Positions 24,100-36,888 of a DNA stretch of 64,000 bases are shown piece by piece (within the stretch, counting starts at the first letter, position 1; the number at the start of each line of letters is the position of its first letter). A program made the position numbers and the translations under genes. This DNA is from Aradus depressus (lineage: Eukaryota > Arthropoda > Insecta > Hemiptera > Aradidae). The DNA is taken from positions 47,112,675 to 47,176,674 of the forward strand of contig OY759219.1 of the NCBI GenBank assembly GCA_963662175.1. The letters run 5' to 3'. The notes under the pieces were generated by a model. It worked only from the letters and a program-made list of their open reading frames with translations. It did no database searches and had not been told where the DNA came from.

Positions 24100-25010
24100 T
24101 GAATGTATCAACATCAAATTTCGTGACAATCCGACCAACCGTTAAAGAGTTAGCTCTATATTTATACTTAGGCCCCCCCACAACCCCCCTCCCGTTCAAA
24201 ACTTTGGGACGCGACACACCTTTTTTTCCTATTTGGCTTTTAAAAATACTACATGTGAAATTTCATGACGATTCGCCCATTAGTTCATGAGTTAGCTCTA
24301 TATTTATACTTAGGCCCCCCCACAACCCCCCCTCCCGTTCAAAACTTTGGGACGCCACACACCTTTTTTTCCTATTTGGCTTTTAAAAATACTACATGTG
24401 AAATTTCATGACGATTCGCCCATTAGTTAATGAGTTAGCTCTATATTTATACTTAGGCCCCCCCACAACCCCCCCTCCCGTTCAAAACTTTGGGACGCGA
24501 CACACCTTTTTTTCCTATTTGGCTTTTAAAAATACTACATGTGAAATTTCATGACGATTCGCCCATTAGTTCATGAGTTAGCTCTATATTTATACTTAGG
24601 CCCCCCCACAACCCCCCCTCCCGTTCAAAACTTTGGGACGCCACACACCTTTTTTTCCTATTTGGCTTTTAAAAATACTACATGTGAAATTTCATGACGA
24701 TTCGCCCATTAGTTCATGAGTTAGCTCTATATTTATACTTAGGCCCCCCCACAACCCCCCCTCCCGTTCAAAACTTTGGGACGCCACACACCTTTTTTTC
24801 CTGTTTGGCTTTGAAAAAGACTACGTGTGAAATTTCATGACAATTTGACCATTAGTTAATGAGTTAGCACTATTTATATACTTAGGCCCCCCTTACAACC
24901 CCCCCTCCCGATCAAAATTTTGGTACGCCACATAGCCTATTATTCAATCGGGCTCAAAAGAATGCTACATGGGAAGTTTCATAAAAATCCGTCCAGCGGT
25001 TTGGGCGTGA
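24100..25010. repeat. 143-bp satellite block
   Basis: Six or so units spaced 142-143 bp (gg of 'ggccccccc' at 24171, 24313, 24456, 24599 and 24742). Each holds a C-rich run, 'gggacgccacacacc', 'tactacatgtgaaatttcatgac' in overlapping pieces, and 'gagttagctctatatttata'. Confidence 0.93.
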
Positions 25011-25122
25011 TGCTGGAACAAACATACATACATACATACATACATACATACATACATACATACATACAAACAAACATACAAACAAACAAACAAACCCTGT
25101 TTCAGCTTTATTAATATAGATT
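25011..25122 (+). repeat. Transposon 3' tail with (CATA)n
   Basis: The tail 'tgctggaacaaacatacata' expands into about a dozen CATA units (25023-25068), then caaacaaacaaacc and the terminus 'tttcagctttattaatata'. The same terminus closes the array blocks at 36888, 37871, 42701, 47125 and 48360. Confidence 0.85.
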
Positions 25123-25319
25123 ATATCACAATGTACACAAGTTTTAATTTGTGTTCATATCTATACATACATCTTTTTTTTTTTGGCATTTTTCTTCCAT
25201 AGTGGATCGGTGTCACCATATTTAAAGTCAGTCTGAACGTTGTGCTGACGTTGGCATAATACGAAACCAGCACACTCTATGGCTCTGTCAGTTAACAAAT
25301 ATTAAATCTATAAACCGTT

Positions 25320-26202
25320 GAAACGCAAGAAATTTGAAGAATGGAGTCTACGGAGTTCAGGATCGCCACTTAGAAATCTAGCTGAGGCACTTAGGTCAGA
25401 TGTTTTAATCGGGAAGTTAAAAATAACTTTGAGCACTTCGTCCTTCGGATGGGACATTAAGCGATGATCCAGGGCTTTTTCGAATGTGAGGTACTCGATT
25501 ATGAGACGTATGTTATGTAAATAAACCTGGGTAGGTCAATTTCCACTTAGGTTGAAAGCCTTGAGCACGTCGTCCTTCGGATGGGACTTTCCGGATATAT
25601 CTGAATCTGTAGTATCAGTTTTAACAATTATTAAGCCTATAAACCGTTAAATAGCGCGAATTTTTTGAAAAACGTTTTCATTTTGATTTTTGTGTAGGGT
25701 TCAGATAATCCGGTCGTTCTCTATCAGTTTTAACAAATATTTAATCTATAAACCGTTAAAAAGCGAGAAATTTGAAGAATGGAGTCTACCGAGCTCAGGA
25801 TCGCCACTTACAAATCTAGCTGAGGCACTTAGGTCAGATGTTTTAATCGGGAAGTGAAAAATAACTATGAGCACGTCGTCCTTCGGATGGAACTTTAAGC
25901 GATGTTCCAGGACTTTTTCGAATGTGAGGTACTCGATAATGAGACGTATGTTATGTAAATAAACCTGGGTAGGTGAAATTTCACTTAGGTTGAAAATAGC
26001 CTTGAGCACGTCGTCCTTCGGATGGGACTTTCCGGATAAATCTGAATCTGTCGTATCAGTTTTAACAATTATTAAGCCTATAAACCGTTAAATAGCGCAA
26101 ATTTTTTGAAAAACATTTTTATTTTGATTTTTGTGTAGGATTCAGATAATCCGGTCGTTCTCTATCAGTTTTAACAAATATTAAATCTATAAACCGTTAA
26201 AA
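25320..26202. repeat. ~440-bp SINE-related satellite, left part
   Basis: Two units (gaagaatgg at 25336 and 25774, 438 bp apart). Each contains 'gagcacgtcgtccttcggat' twice and 'tgaggtactcgataatgag', clearly diverged from the SINE body. Split from its right part by the Jockey insertion. Confidence 0.85.
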
Positions 26203-26304
26203 GAGATCAGCTGTTCACGTTAAACAAAAATAGTGTTATAAAATTGCTCTTCAAAAAAATAATTAATAGTGCGGTTTTTACTGTGTTTGTAAAAACGTGA
26301 AACA

Positions 26305-27669
26305 GTGAAAAGTATCAGGGAGAGGACCTTTTCACCAAACGGAATGAGTTGCAGCGGGGCGCGCTCTTCCTGGGCTGAAGAGAGTGCACCAGTGCCCACG
26401 GCCAGCCACAGCCAGCCAAGTAACTTCAAACAGGTACCACACCAGCCCCTGGCTACAGCATCGATGGCCGTTGACCCTCCAGGCCTTAGTGGCAAGAAGA
26501 GGACCCTAGACCAGCCTGACCAGGAGACACCCGCCTCACACCTCGCCGTCACTAAGAGGTATAAATCTTACAACTCACCAGTCATAGTTTCTAACAGGTA
26601 TTCCGCTCTAACCAATTTAGACACTTCCAAGCCCCAAACGGCCGATTCAAATTCCGAAAATAGTAAAAAAATTAAAATACCTCCAATTTATATTGTAGGT
26701 TACAATAACCTAAAAGAAATAACAGCTGACATATTAAAGGTGGCTACATCACCGTTTGAAACCAAACAATGCCTAAAAGAAAAAATTAAAATTCAAGCGA
26801 CCTCGTCAGACGATTTTAGGGCCCTCACAAAATTCTACGATACGCATAAAATTAACTATTATACTTATGTTAATCCAGAAACTAAAAATGTATCGGTGAT
26901 TCTCCGAGGTGTGCCATACGCGTTCAGTGAAGAAGACGTCAAAAATGAATTGCTCCCTCACTACCCAGTTATTTCGGTCACCAGGTTGCACAATAGAGAC
27001 AAAATGCCCACGCCATTGTGCGCAGTCGAACTGACTAATAACGACCAGGGAAAAGCCATATTTTCACTTACGAAACTATATTACAGTCGTATCCACGTGG
27101 AGGAAAGACGCCGGTCCCTGCACGTTCCTCAATGCATGAACTGCCAAAAATTCGGGCACACCAAGAACTACTGCCGCCTTGAGTCGACCTGCGTTAAGTG
27201 TGCAGGGAATCACCATTATAAAGTTTGTCCTTTCCAAAAAACTGACAAACCGAAGTGCGCCAACTGTGGGGGCGACCATACCGCCAACTTTGGAGGCTGT
27301 CTGAAACGACCACCGAAACGGCAACTACAGTCAATTTCCGCAGGCACCACCGCAAGCCAAACATTTCACACTAATACAAATCAACCTCCGCAACACACAC
27401 ACGCACATTCAGCCAACACACCCAATACACCACCATACGCACCTACCTCCCCGGAGCCCAAACCACCTACGAACTTTTGGTTTGACAAAAATCGAAGTAG
27501 GCCAACACCACCGCAACCTAATACTGCAAACAATGGAATTAGCTCTGAGGCAACGACTGACCTGACTGGACTCATCATGAACCTCATCAAACCATTCATC
27601 CCCCACATCCAAGCTTTCTTATCCAATTTATTCACTAACCTTTTTTCGATGAATCATGGCAAACCCTAA
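26305..27669 (+). CDS. Jockey ORF1, gag-like RNA-binding protein
   Basis: 454 residues. It packages element RNA in this family. A low-complexity N-terminus is followed by a folded region at about 190-265 (pre-zinc-knuckle domain typical of Jockey gags) and three zinc knuckles: CMNCQKFGHTKNYC at 277-290, CVKCAGNHHYKVC at 296-308, and a third at 318-332. The tail is Pro/Thr-rich. The frame is intact. Its end overlaps the ORF2 start by 14 bases in another frame, consistent with coupled translation. A Met 13 residues downstream is an alternative start. Confidence 0.9.
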   Translation: MKSIRERTFSPNGMSCSGARSSWAEESAPVPTASHSQPSNFKQVPHQPLATASMAVDPPGLSGKKRTLDQPDQETPASHLAVTKRYKSYNSPVIVSNRYSALTNLDTSKPQTADSNSENSKKIKIPPIYIVGYNNLKEITADILKVATSPFETKQCLKEKIKIQATSSDDFRALTKFYDTHKINYYTYVNPETKNVSVILRGVPYAFSEEDVKNELLPHYPVISVTRLHNRDKMPTPLCAVELTNNDQGKAIFSLTKLYYSRIHVEERRRSLHVPQCMNCQKFGHTKNYCRLESTCVKCAGNHHYKVCPFQKTDKPKCANCGGDHTANFGGCLKRPPKRQLQSISAGTTASQTFHTNTNQPPQHTHAHSANTPNTPPYAPTSPEPKPPTNFWFDKNRSRPTPPQPNTANNGISSEATTDLTGLIMNLIKPFIPHIQAFLSNLFTNLFSMNHGKP

Positions 27670-30354
27670 TCTGGGAACTTTTCAAAATTTAACTATATTA
27701 AACTGGAATGCGGACGGCTTAAAGATAAGGCAACCGTCATTAACCAACTTTTTATCACGATATAATGTCGACATTGCATGCATAACTGAGACCCACCTCA
27801 AACCGACAGACAAACTCAAACTCTCTGGCTACTGTTCATATAGACTGGACCGACCGACACGTTTCGGTGGTGTTGGCATTTTCATCAAACGACACCTGAA
27901 ACATTCACAGATTAACATTCCCCCTCTCCAGAACTTGGAGGCAGTTGGAGTCACCCTCACCACACTCTCCGGCACACTCAACATCATATGAGCATACCAT
28001 CGACCGAACACAAGACTGGTACAGACTGACTTCGAACATATTTTCACAGGACTACCAACTATAATGATCGGGGACCTCAACAGCAAACACACGCTATGGG
28101 GATGCAGAAGACAGAATAACAACGGGACTAGACTACAATCCATCTCAGAAAACCTGGGGATACAAATATCGACACCTGAAGAACCGACATTCTACCCAAC
28201 TCAACGAACATACCAACCCGACATACTGGACATAGGACTGATACACAACTTTAACTTGCGAGACTTTAACACGAGACACTGACCGACTTAGACTCAGACC
28301 ATCTCCCAGTTATCTGCACCTTCCTAGCACGGCCACAGAAGGAGGAATATCTTCCAAGGTTGATCACGGGGAAGATCGACTGGGCCACGTTTGAAGACGG
28401 AATGAACTGTCTCGGGGTCCCCCATCATTATAGCACGACGGACGACATTGACAATGCAGTTAGGACGTTCACACAAACCATACACACCTCAGTACATGAA
28501 GCAACATACCGACATTTCACTGACAAACGACACCTATTCCACAACAAGACACCAACACATATAATGGATATGATCCGTACAAAGAACACACTACGACAAC
28601 ACTGGCAAAGAACAAGAGATCCCCTTGAGAAAAGAGAACTGAATCGCCTGACCCGACGCATACGATGGGAACTTGACAACGACAGAATCACGAACTATCG
28701 GAAATACTTGACTGACATGACTCCGGGCGACAACAACTTATGGAAAGAGACACGACGACTTCTAGACCAAAGGACACCCCTACCCATCTTAACTGACGGA
28801 CAAATGACTGCCACAACTGACAAAGAGAAAACCGAATTACTGGCGACCCATTTGGAAAATAAATTCACAACGACAAACGCTGACGATCATGAAACACTCA
28901 TCACAGTTCAATCATACCTCTCCAACACACTTCACACAGTCGAAGCATCCATACAGCATACCACACCATCAGAAATACACGCCCACATTACACGACTACA
29001 CACCAAGAAGGCCCCCGGTGAAGACATCATCCCCAACCTGGTGCTGAAGAAGCTTCCTCCGAAGAGCATAGCCTACCTGGCAAGTGTGTTCAACGCCTGT
29101 CTTCGCCACGGCTACTTTCCTGCAGACTGGAAAAACGCCGTTGTTTTAACATTTCACAAGCCAGGAAAGGCAAAAAACGACCCAAGCAGCTATAGACCAA
29201 TAAGCCTTTTAAATAGCCTCTTAAAGCTTCTTGAGAAAATAATTCACAAGAGGCTCCTCCGTCATCTGGAGACTGCAGGGACCATCCCTGCCCATCAGTT
29301 TGGGTTTAAATCAAACCACTCAGCAGTCCATCAGCTACAGAGAGTTGCTGAGACCATTGTGGGGGGCTTTGAGCGGAAGCAGTACACAGTAGCAGCCTTC
29401 TTGGACGTCGCAGCTGCCTTCGACACCGTCTGGCACGAGGGCTTGCTCTTCAAATTAAAACAGACCTGGCCTCCGCAATACATCCAGAACATCATTAGCT
29501 CTTTTCTTCGTGACAGAACATTCCAAATAAGGGTGAACAACACACTGAGCTCCAGAAAGAATATATCAGCGGGAGTCCCACAAGGTGCGATCCTCAGTCC
29601 ACTCTTGTTTGATCTGTTCTGTCACGACATGCCAGAACCAGTCTCTGCAACCCTGGCGACTTACGCTGACGACACGTTGATCCTCAGCCAAAACATAGCT
29701 CTGGAAGCGGCCATCGACTCCCTACAAATCCAGGTGGATGAGATCGGCCAGTGGTTTGGAAAATGGAAGCTTAAGTTGAACGGTGGGAAGACGAAGGCGA
29801 AGGTGTTCGCTTTACGCCGCTTCTCGATAGAACACCTCAGAAGGCTGCAAATCGACCAACTCCCAATTCCATGGAATCCTAAAGACCAGGGTGTGCGCTA
29901 TCTTGGAGTGCATCTTGACACAAGACTAACATGGCGCCTACATATCAACATAAAACTCCAACAAGCACACACACGACTCAGGCTCATCTACCCACTCATA
30001 AACAGGAATACACCACTCTGACACACATGCACATCCTTACTTTACAAAACACTAATACTTCCACTCTTAACCTACGCTTGCCCCGTATGGTTCTGCACTA
30101 GCCACACTAACATAACACGATTACAAACATTCCAAAACAAAGTCCTCCGGATAGCGGTGAACGCACCCTGGTTTATCAGGAACACCCAAATCCATCGGGA
30201 ACTGGGAGTTGCTCCTTTTGCAGCCCACATTGAGAAACTCACCCGAAGCTTCCATCAAGGTCTGCCAGCCTGCTCTGGTGCGGTTCACTACAGTCTCGGC
30301 CAGCCTGTAGCTCGCAGGCTGCAACCAAGACTGTACCAAGACTTTTTGTTTTAA
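27656..30354 (+). pseudogene. Jockey ORF2, endonuclease-reverse transcriptase, broken
   Basis: Encoded an AP-type endonuclease (LNWNADGL, ITETHL, GDLNSKHTLWG, then SDHLPV) and a reverse transcriptase (YRPISLLNSLLKLLEKI, FLDVAAAFDTVWHEGLL, GVPQGAILSPLLF, catalytic YADD). Lesions seen directly: a TGA at 27989-27991 in the endonuclease; a frame change near 28262-28281, just before the SDH motif; and a TGA at 30019-30021, after which the same frame runs on to 30354 (LQTFQNKVLRIAVNAPWF). The reverse transcriptase core (28360-30018) is otherwise open, suggesting fairly recent decay. Confidence 0.92.
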
Positions 30355-30440
30355 TTATAATTTTCATGTTTTGTTGTTCATGTTCATTTTGTGTAAAGTA
30401 CATATTTAGTACTGGTCCAAATAAAATGTTTTTCTTCTTC

Positions 30441-31775
30441 TAAACCGTTAAAAAGCGAGAAATTTGAAGAATGGAGTCTACCGAGCTCAGGATCGCCACT
30501 TAGAAATCTAGCTGAGGCACTTAGGTCAGATGTTTCAATCGGGAAGTTAAAAAACACTTTGAGCACGTCGTCCTTCGGATGGGACTTTAAGCGATGATCC
30601 AGGGCTTTTTCGAATGTGAGGTACTCGATAATGAGACGTATGTTATGTAAATAAACCTGGTTAGGTGAAATTTCACTTAGGTTGAAAATAGCCTTGAGCA
30701 CGTCGTCCGTCGGATGGGACTTTTCGGATATATCTGATTCTGTCGTATCAGTTTTAACAGTTATTAAGCATATAAACCGTTAAATAGCGTGAATTTTTTG
30801 AAAAACATTTTTATTTTGATTTTTGTGTAGGATTCAGATAATCCGGTCGTTCTCTATCAGTTTTAACAAATATTAAATCTATAAACCGTTAAAAAGCGAG
30901 AAATTTCAAGAATGGAGTCTACCGAGCTCAGGATCGACACTTAGAAATCTAGTTGAGACCCTTAGGTCAGATGTTTTAATCGGGAAGCTAAAAATAACTT
31001 TGAGCACGTCGTCCTTCGGATGGGACATTAAGCAATGATCCAGGGCTTTTTCGAATGTGAGGTACTCGATAATGAGACGTATGTTATGTAAATAAACCTG
31101 GGTAGGTCAATTTCTACTTAGGTTGAAAGCCTTGAGCACGTCGTCCTTCGGATGGGACTTTCCGGATAAATCTGAATCTGTCGTATCAGTTTTAACAATT
31201 ATTAAGCCTATAAACCGTTAAATAGCGCAAATGTTTTGAAAAACATTTTTATTTTGATTTTTGTGTAGGATTCAGATAATCCGGTCGTTCTCTATCAGTT
31301 TTAACAAATATTTAATCTATAAACCGTTAAAAAGCGAGAAATTTGAAGAATGGAGTCTACCGAGCTCAGGATCGCCACTTAGAAATCTAGCTGAGGCACT
31401 TAGGTCAGATGTTTTAATCGGGAAGTGAAAAATAACTATGAGCACGTCGTCCTTCGGATGGGACTTTAAGCGATGTTCCAGGATTTTTTCGAATGTGAGG
31501 TACTCGATAATGAGACGTATGTTATGTAAATAAACCTGGGTAGGTGAAATTTCACTTAGGTTGAAAATAGCCTTGAGCACGTCGTCCTTCGGATGGGACT
31601 TTCCGGATAAATCTGAATCTGTCGTATCAGTTTTAACAATTATTAAGCCTATAAACCGTTAAAAAGCGAGAAATTTCAAGAATGGAGTCTACCGAGCTCA
31701 GGATCGCCACTTAGAAATCTAGTTGAGGCACTTAGGTCAGATGTTTCAATCGGGAAGTTAAAAAACACATCACAG
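30441..31775. repeat. ~440-bp SINE-related satellite, right part
   Basis: Units start at 30466, 30907 and 31345 (spacings 441 and 438), with a shortened unit from 31677. It ends abruptly at 31770 where the 66-bp minisatellite begins. Short minus-strand frames (MLKAIFNLSEISP...) repeat with the unit and are not genes. Confidence 0.85.
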
Positions 31776-32235
31776 CTAGTATGCTTTTGCAACGACGGAC
31801 CCCACAGCTAGTACGTAATTAGGAACGCTGGGCCCTACAGGTAGTAGGTGCCTTGCAACTGCGAACCCCACAGATAGTATGTAGTTAGAACCACAGGGCA
31901 TCACAGCTAGTATGAGTTTTGCAACGGCGGACCCCACAGCTAGTACCTACGAGTGAAATACGCTGGGCCACACTGCTAGCGCCTTGCAACAGCAGGCCCC
32001 ACAGCTAGTACGTAATTAGAAACGCTGGGCATTACAGCTAGTAAATGTCTTATAGGTGCCTTGCAACAGCGAACCCCACAGCCAGTACATAGTTAGGAAC
32101 GCTGGGGCTGAGCACTACAGCTAGTAAGTACCTTGCAACAGCGGACCCCACAGCTAGTACGATATTAGGAACGCTGGACATCACAGCTAGTAAATGTCTT
32201 GCAACAGTGAACCCCACAGCGAATACATAGTTACT
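31776..32235. repeat. 66-bp minisatellite block 1
   Basis: Units of about 66 bp: 'ttgcaacagcggaccccaca', 'gctagtacgtagttaggaac', 'gctgggcatcacagctagta'. Divisible by three, so both strands show repeat reading frames. Very similar to the end of block 2, about 2.0 kb away. Confidence 0.85.
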
Positions 32236-33300
32236 ACTACTACATGTGAAATTCATGACAATCCGATTCATGACAATACGACCAACCGTTAATGAGCTAA
32301 CTCTCTATGTATAATTAGCCCCCCCCCACAACCCTCCTTCCTGTTCAAAATTTTGGGCCGTCACACACCTAATATTTCTATTTGACCTTTAGGAATACTA
32401 CATGTGAAATTTCATGACAATTCGACCATTAGTTAATGAGTTAGCACTATTTATATACGTAGGCCCCCCTTACAACCCCCCCTCCCGATCAAAACTTTGG
32501 AACGCCACACACCTTATTTTTCTTTTTGGCCTTCAGGAATACTCCATGTGAAATTTCGTGACAATCCGACCAACCGTTGAAGAGTTAGCTCTATATTTAT
32601 ACTTAGGCCCCCCCACAACCCCCCCTCCCGTTCAAAACTTTGGGACGCCACACACCTTTTCTTCCTATTTGGCTTTTAAAAATACTACATGTGAAATTTC
32701 ATGACGATTCGCCCATTAGTTAATGATTTAGCTCTATATTTATACTTAGGCCCCCCAACTACCCCCCCCCCCCCCCCCCCCTCCCGTAAAACATTTTGAG
32801 CCGTCACACCGCCTATTTTTCTATTTGGTCTTCAGGAATACTCCATGTGAAATTTCGTGACAATCCGACCAACCGTTAAAGAGTTAGCTCTATATTTATA
32901 CTTAGGCCCCCCCACAACCCCCCCTCCCGTTCAAAACTTTGGGACGCCACACACCTTTTTTTCCTATTTGGATTTTAAGAATACTACATGTGAAATTTCA
33001 TGACGATTCGCCCATTAGTTAATGAGTTAGCTCTATATTTATACTTAGGCCCCCCCACTACCCCCCCTCCCGTAAAAAATTTTGGGCCGTCACACCGCCT
33101 ATTTTTTTATTTGGTCTTCAGGAATACTACATGTGAAACTTCGTGACAATGCGACCAACTGTTAAAGAGTTAGCTCTATATTTATACTTAGGCCCCCCCA
33201 CAACCTCCCTCCCGTTCAAAACTTTGGGACGCCACACACCTTATTTTTCTATTTGGCCTTCAGGAATACTCCATGTGAAATTTCGTGACAATCCTTTAAC
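32236..33300. repeat. 143-bp satellite block
   Basis: About seven units with more divergence than the 24.1-kb block, including a C-tract at 32764-32782. Ends at a junction with 'aacagtacattcatgatgtt', part of the composite element's 5' region. Confidence 0.85.
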
Positions 33301-34225
33301 AGTACATTCATGATGTTATAATTTTCAATTATTCATACGGAATAAGGCTTATAGTCCTTCAACTATAGCAACGCTAGTAAGTTTTTAGGACCCCTGGGCA
33401 CCACAGCTAGTATGCGCCTTTCAACGGCGGAAACCACAGCTAGTGAATACTTAGCTTCGCTGGACGTCCTAGCCAGTGCGAACTTAAGAACGTTTGTGAC
33501 CACAGCTAATATATGCCTTGCAACGCTGGGCACCACAGCTAGTACGTAGTTAGAACGCTGGTCACCGCAGCTAGTATGTGCCTCGCAAGTGCGGACCCCA
33601 CAGCTAGTACGAAGTTAGGAACGCTGGGCATCACAGCTAGTAAGTGCCTTGCAACAGCGGACCCCACAGCTAGTACGTAGTTAGAACCACTGGGCATCAC
33701 AGCTAGTATGTGTTTTGCAACGGCGGACCCCACAGCTAGTACGTAGTTAGAAACGCTGAGCATCACAGCTAGTGTGCTTTTGTAACGACGGACCCCACAG
33801 CTAGTACGTTTTTAGGAACGCTGGGCCCTACAGGTAGTAGGTTCCTTGCAACTGCGGACCCCACAGATAGTATGTAGTTAGAACCACAGGGCATCATAGC
33901 TAGTATGAGTTTTGCAACGGCGGACCCCACAGCTAGTACCTACGTAGTTAAATACGCTGGGCCACACTGCTAGCGCCTTACAACAGCAGACCCCACAGCT
34001 AGTACGTAATTAGGAACGCTGGGCATCACAGCTAGTAAATGTCTTGTAGGTGCCTTGCAACAGCGAACCCCACAGCCAGTACATAGTTAGGAACGCTGGG
34101 GCTGAGCACTACAGCTAGTAAGTGCCTTGCAACAGCGGACCCCACAGCTAGTACGATATTAGGAACGCTGGGCATCACAGCTAGTAAATGTCTTGCAACA
34201 GTGAACCCCACAGCGAATACATAGT
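33300..34225. repeat. Element 5' region and 66-bp minisatellite block 2
   Basis: 33300-33360 is the 5' segment 'ttattcatacggaataaggc'; from 33362 come about 13 imperfect 66-bp units. Repeated at 43081-43885, about 9.7 kb to the right, with high similarity. Confidence 0.85.
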
Positions 34226-36888
34226 TACTACTACTACATGTGAAATTCATGACAATCCGATTACCCTTCAATGATTCAGCATTATTTTCATGCTTAGCCC
34301 CCCCTCCCAAATTTTTAAAATGTCACATAGTGTATTTTTTTATTTGACCATCAAGAATACTACATGTGAAATTTCGTGACAATCCAATCATCCGTTAATG
34401 ACCTATCACTATCTTCAAATTTAGGCCTACCCCCATAACCCCCCTCCCGTTCACAATTTTTTAACGTCACACACCCTGTTTTTCTATTTGGCCTTTATGA
34501 ATACTTCATGTGAAATTTCGTGACAATCCGATCATCCGTTAATGACTTATCACTATACTTATACTTAGGCCGCCATCAACCCACCCTCCCGTTCAAAATT
34601 TTGTGAAATATACACTCTATATTTCTATTTGGCTTTTAAGAATACTACATGTGAAATTCCATGACAATACGACCAACCGTTAATGAGCTAGCACTATATT
34701 TATACTTAGGCCCCCCCGCCACAACCCCCCCTCCCGTAAACAATTTTGAGCCGTCACACCGCCTATTTTTCTATTTGGCCTCCGGGAATACTACATGTGA
34801 AATTTCGTGACAATCCGATCATCCGTTAATGACTTATCACTATACTTATACTTAGGCCCCCATCAACCCACCCTCCCGTTCAAAATTTTGTAACATATAC
34901 ACCCTATATTTCTATTTGGCTTTTAAGAATACTACATGTGAAATTCCATGACAATACGACCAACCGTTATTGAGCTAGCACCATATTTATACTTAGGCCC
35001 CCCCGCCGCTACCCCCCCTCCCGTACAAAATTTTGAGCCGTTACACCGCATATTTTTTTATTTGGCCTTCAGGAATACTCCATGTGAAATTTCGTGACAA
35101 TCCGACCAACCGTTAAAGAATTAGCTCTATATTTATACTTAGGCCCCCCCGCCACAACCCCCCCTCCCGTAAACAATTTTGAGCCGTCACACCGCCTATT
35201 TTTCTATTTGGCCTCCGGGAATACTACATGTGAAATTTCGTGACAATCCGATCATCCGTTAATGACTTATCACTATACTTATACTTAGGCCCCCATCAAC
35301 CCACCCTCCCGTTCAAAATTTTGTAACATATACACCCTATATTTCTATTTGGCTTTTAAGAATACTACATGTGAAATTCCATGACAATACGACCAACCGT
35401 TATTGAGCTAGCACCATATTTATACTTAGGCCCCCCCGCCGCTACCCCCCCTCCCGTACAAAATTTTGAGCCGTTACACCGCATATTTTTTTATTTGGCC
35501 TTCAGGAATACTCCATGTGAAATTTCTTGACAATCCGACCAACCGTTAAAGAATTAGCTCTATATTTATACTTAGGCCCCCCCACAACCCCCCCTGCCGT
35601 TCAAAACTTTGGGACGCCACACACCTTTTTTTCCTATTTGGCTTTTAAAAATACTACGTGAAATTTCATGACGATTCGCCCATTAGTTAATGAGTTAGCT
35701 CTATATTTATACTTAGGCCCCCCCACAACCCCCCCTCCCGTTCAAAACTTTGGGACGCCACACACCTTTTTTTCCTATTTGGCTTTTAAAAATATTACGT
35801 GAAATTTCATGACGATTCGCCCATTAGTTAATGAGTTAGCTCTATATTTATACTTAGGCCCACCCACAACCCCCCCTCCCGTTCAAACCTTTGGGACGCC
35901 ACACACCTTTTTTTCCTATTTGGCTTTTAAAAATACTACATGTGAAATTTCATGACGATTCGCCCATTAGTTAATGAGTTAGCTCTATATTTATACTTAG
36001 GCCCCCCCACAACCCCCCCTCCCGATCAAAACTTTGGGACGCCACACACCTTATTTTTCTATTTGGCCTTCAGGAATACTCCATGCGAAATTTCGTGACA
36101 ATCCGACCAACCGTTAAAGAATTAGCTCTATATTTATACTTAGGCCCCCCCACAACCCCCCCTCCCGTTCAAAACTTTGGGACGCCACACACCTTTTTTT
36201 CCTATTTGGCTTTTAAAAATACTACATGTGAAATTTCATGACGATTCGCCCATTAGTTAATGAGTTAGCTCTATATTTATACTTAGGCCCCCCCACAACC
36301 CCCCCTCCCGTTCAAAACTTGGGGACGCCACACACCTTTTTTTCTTGTTTGGCTTTTAAAAAGACTACCTGTAAAATTTCATGACAATTCGCCCATTAGT
36401 TAATGAGTTAGCACTATTTATATACTTAGGCCCCCCCACAACCCCCCCTCCCGATCAAAATTTTGGGACGCCACACACCTCTTTTTCCTATTTGGCTTTT
36501 AAAAATACTACATGTGAAATTTCATGACGATTCGCCCATTAGTTAATGAGTTAGCTCTATATTTATACTTAGGCCCCCCCACAACCCCCCCTCCCGTTCA
36601 AAACTTTGGGACGCCACACACCTTTTTTTCCTGTTTGGCTTTTAAAAAGACTACGTGTGAAATTTCATGACAATTCGACCATTAGTTAATGTGTTAGCAC
36701 TATTTATATACTTAGGCCCCCCTTACAACCCCCCCTCCCGTTCAAAATTTTGAGACGCCACATAGCCTATTATTCAATCGGGCTCAAAAGAATGCTACGT
36801 GTGAAGTTTCAAGAAGATCCGTCCAGCGGTTTGGGCGTGATGCTGGAACAAACATACAAACAAACCCCGTTTCAGCTTTATTAATATA
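34226..36888. repeat. 143-bp satellite block
   Basis: About 18 units of several subtypes (a 'gagccgtcacaccgcc' type and a 'gggacgccacacacc' type). A ~420-bp stretch near 34690-35110 recurs almost unchanged at 35130-35540, so subunits are amplified in groups. Ends with the transposon tail at 36888. Confidence 0.87.

Larger units (their letters stand above)
26203..30440 (+). mobile_element. Jockey-clade non-LTR retrotransposon, near full length, inactive
   Basis: A 4.24-kb LINE with a 5' leader, ORF1 (gag-like), a 14-bp overlap into ORF2 (endonuclease plus reverse transcriptase), and a short 3' UTR with AATAAA near 30420. It ends TTCTTCTTC rather than in a long poly(A). It is flanked by a 13-bp target duplication TAAACCGTTAAAA (26190-26202 and 30441-30453), and the ~440-bp host satellite resumes exactly across the insertion. 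ORF2 has three lesions, so this copy cannot make an intact enzyme. Confidence 0.93.

Noticed and set aside
25021..25114. Histidine/threonine/tyrosine repeat peptide
   Set aside because: Translation of the (CATA)n microsatellite in the transposon tail.
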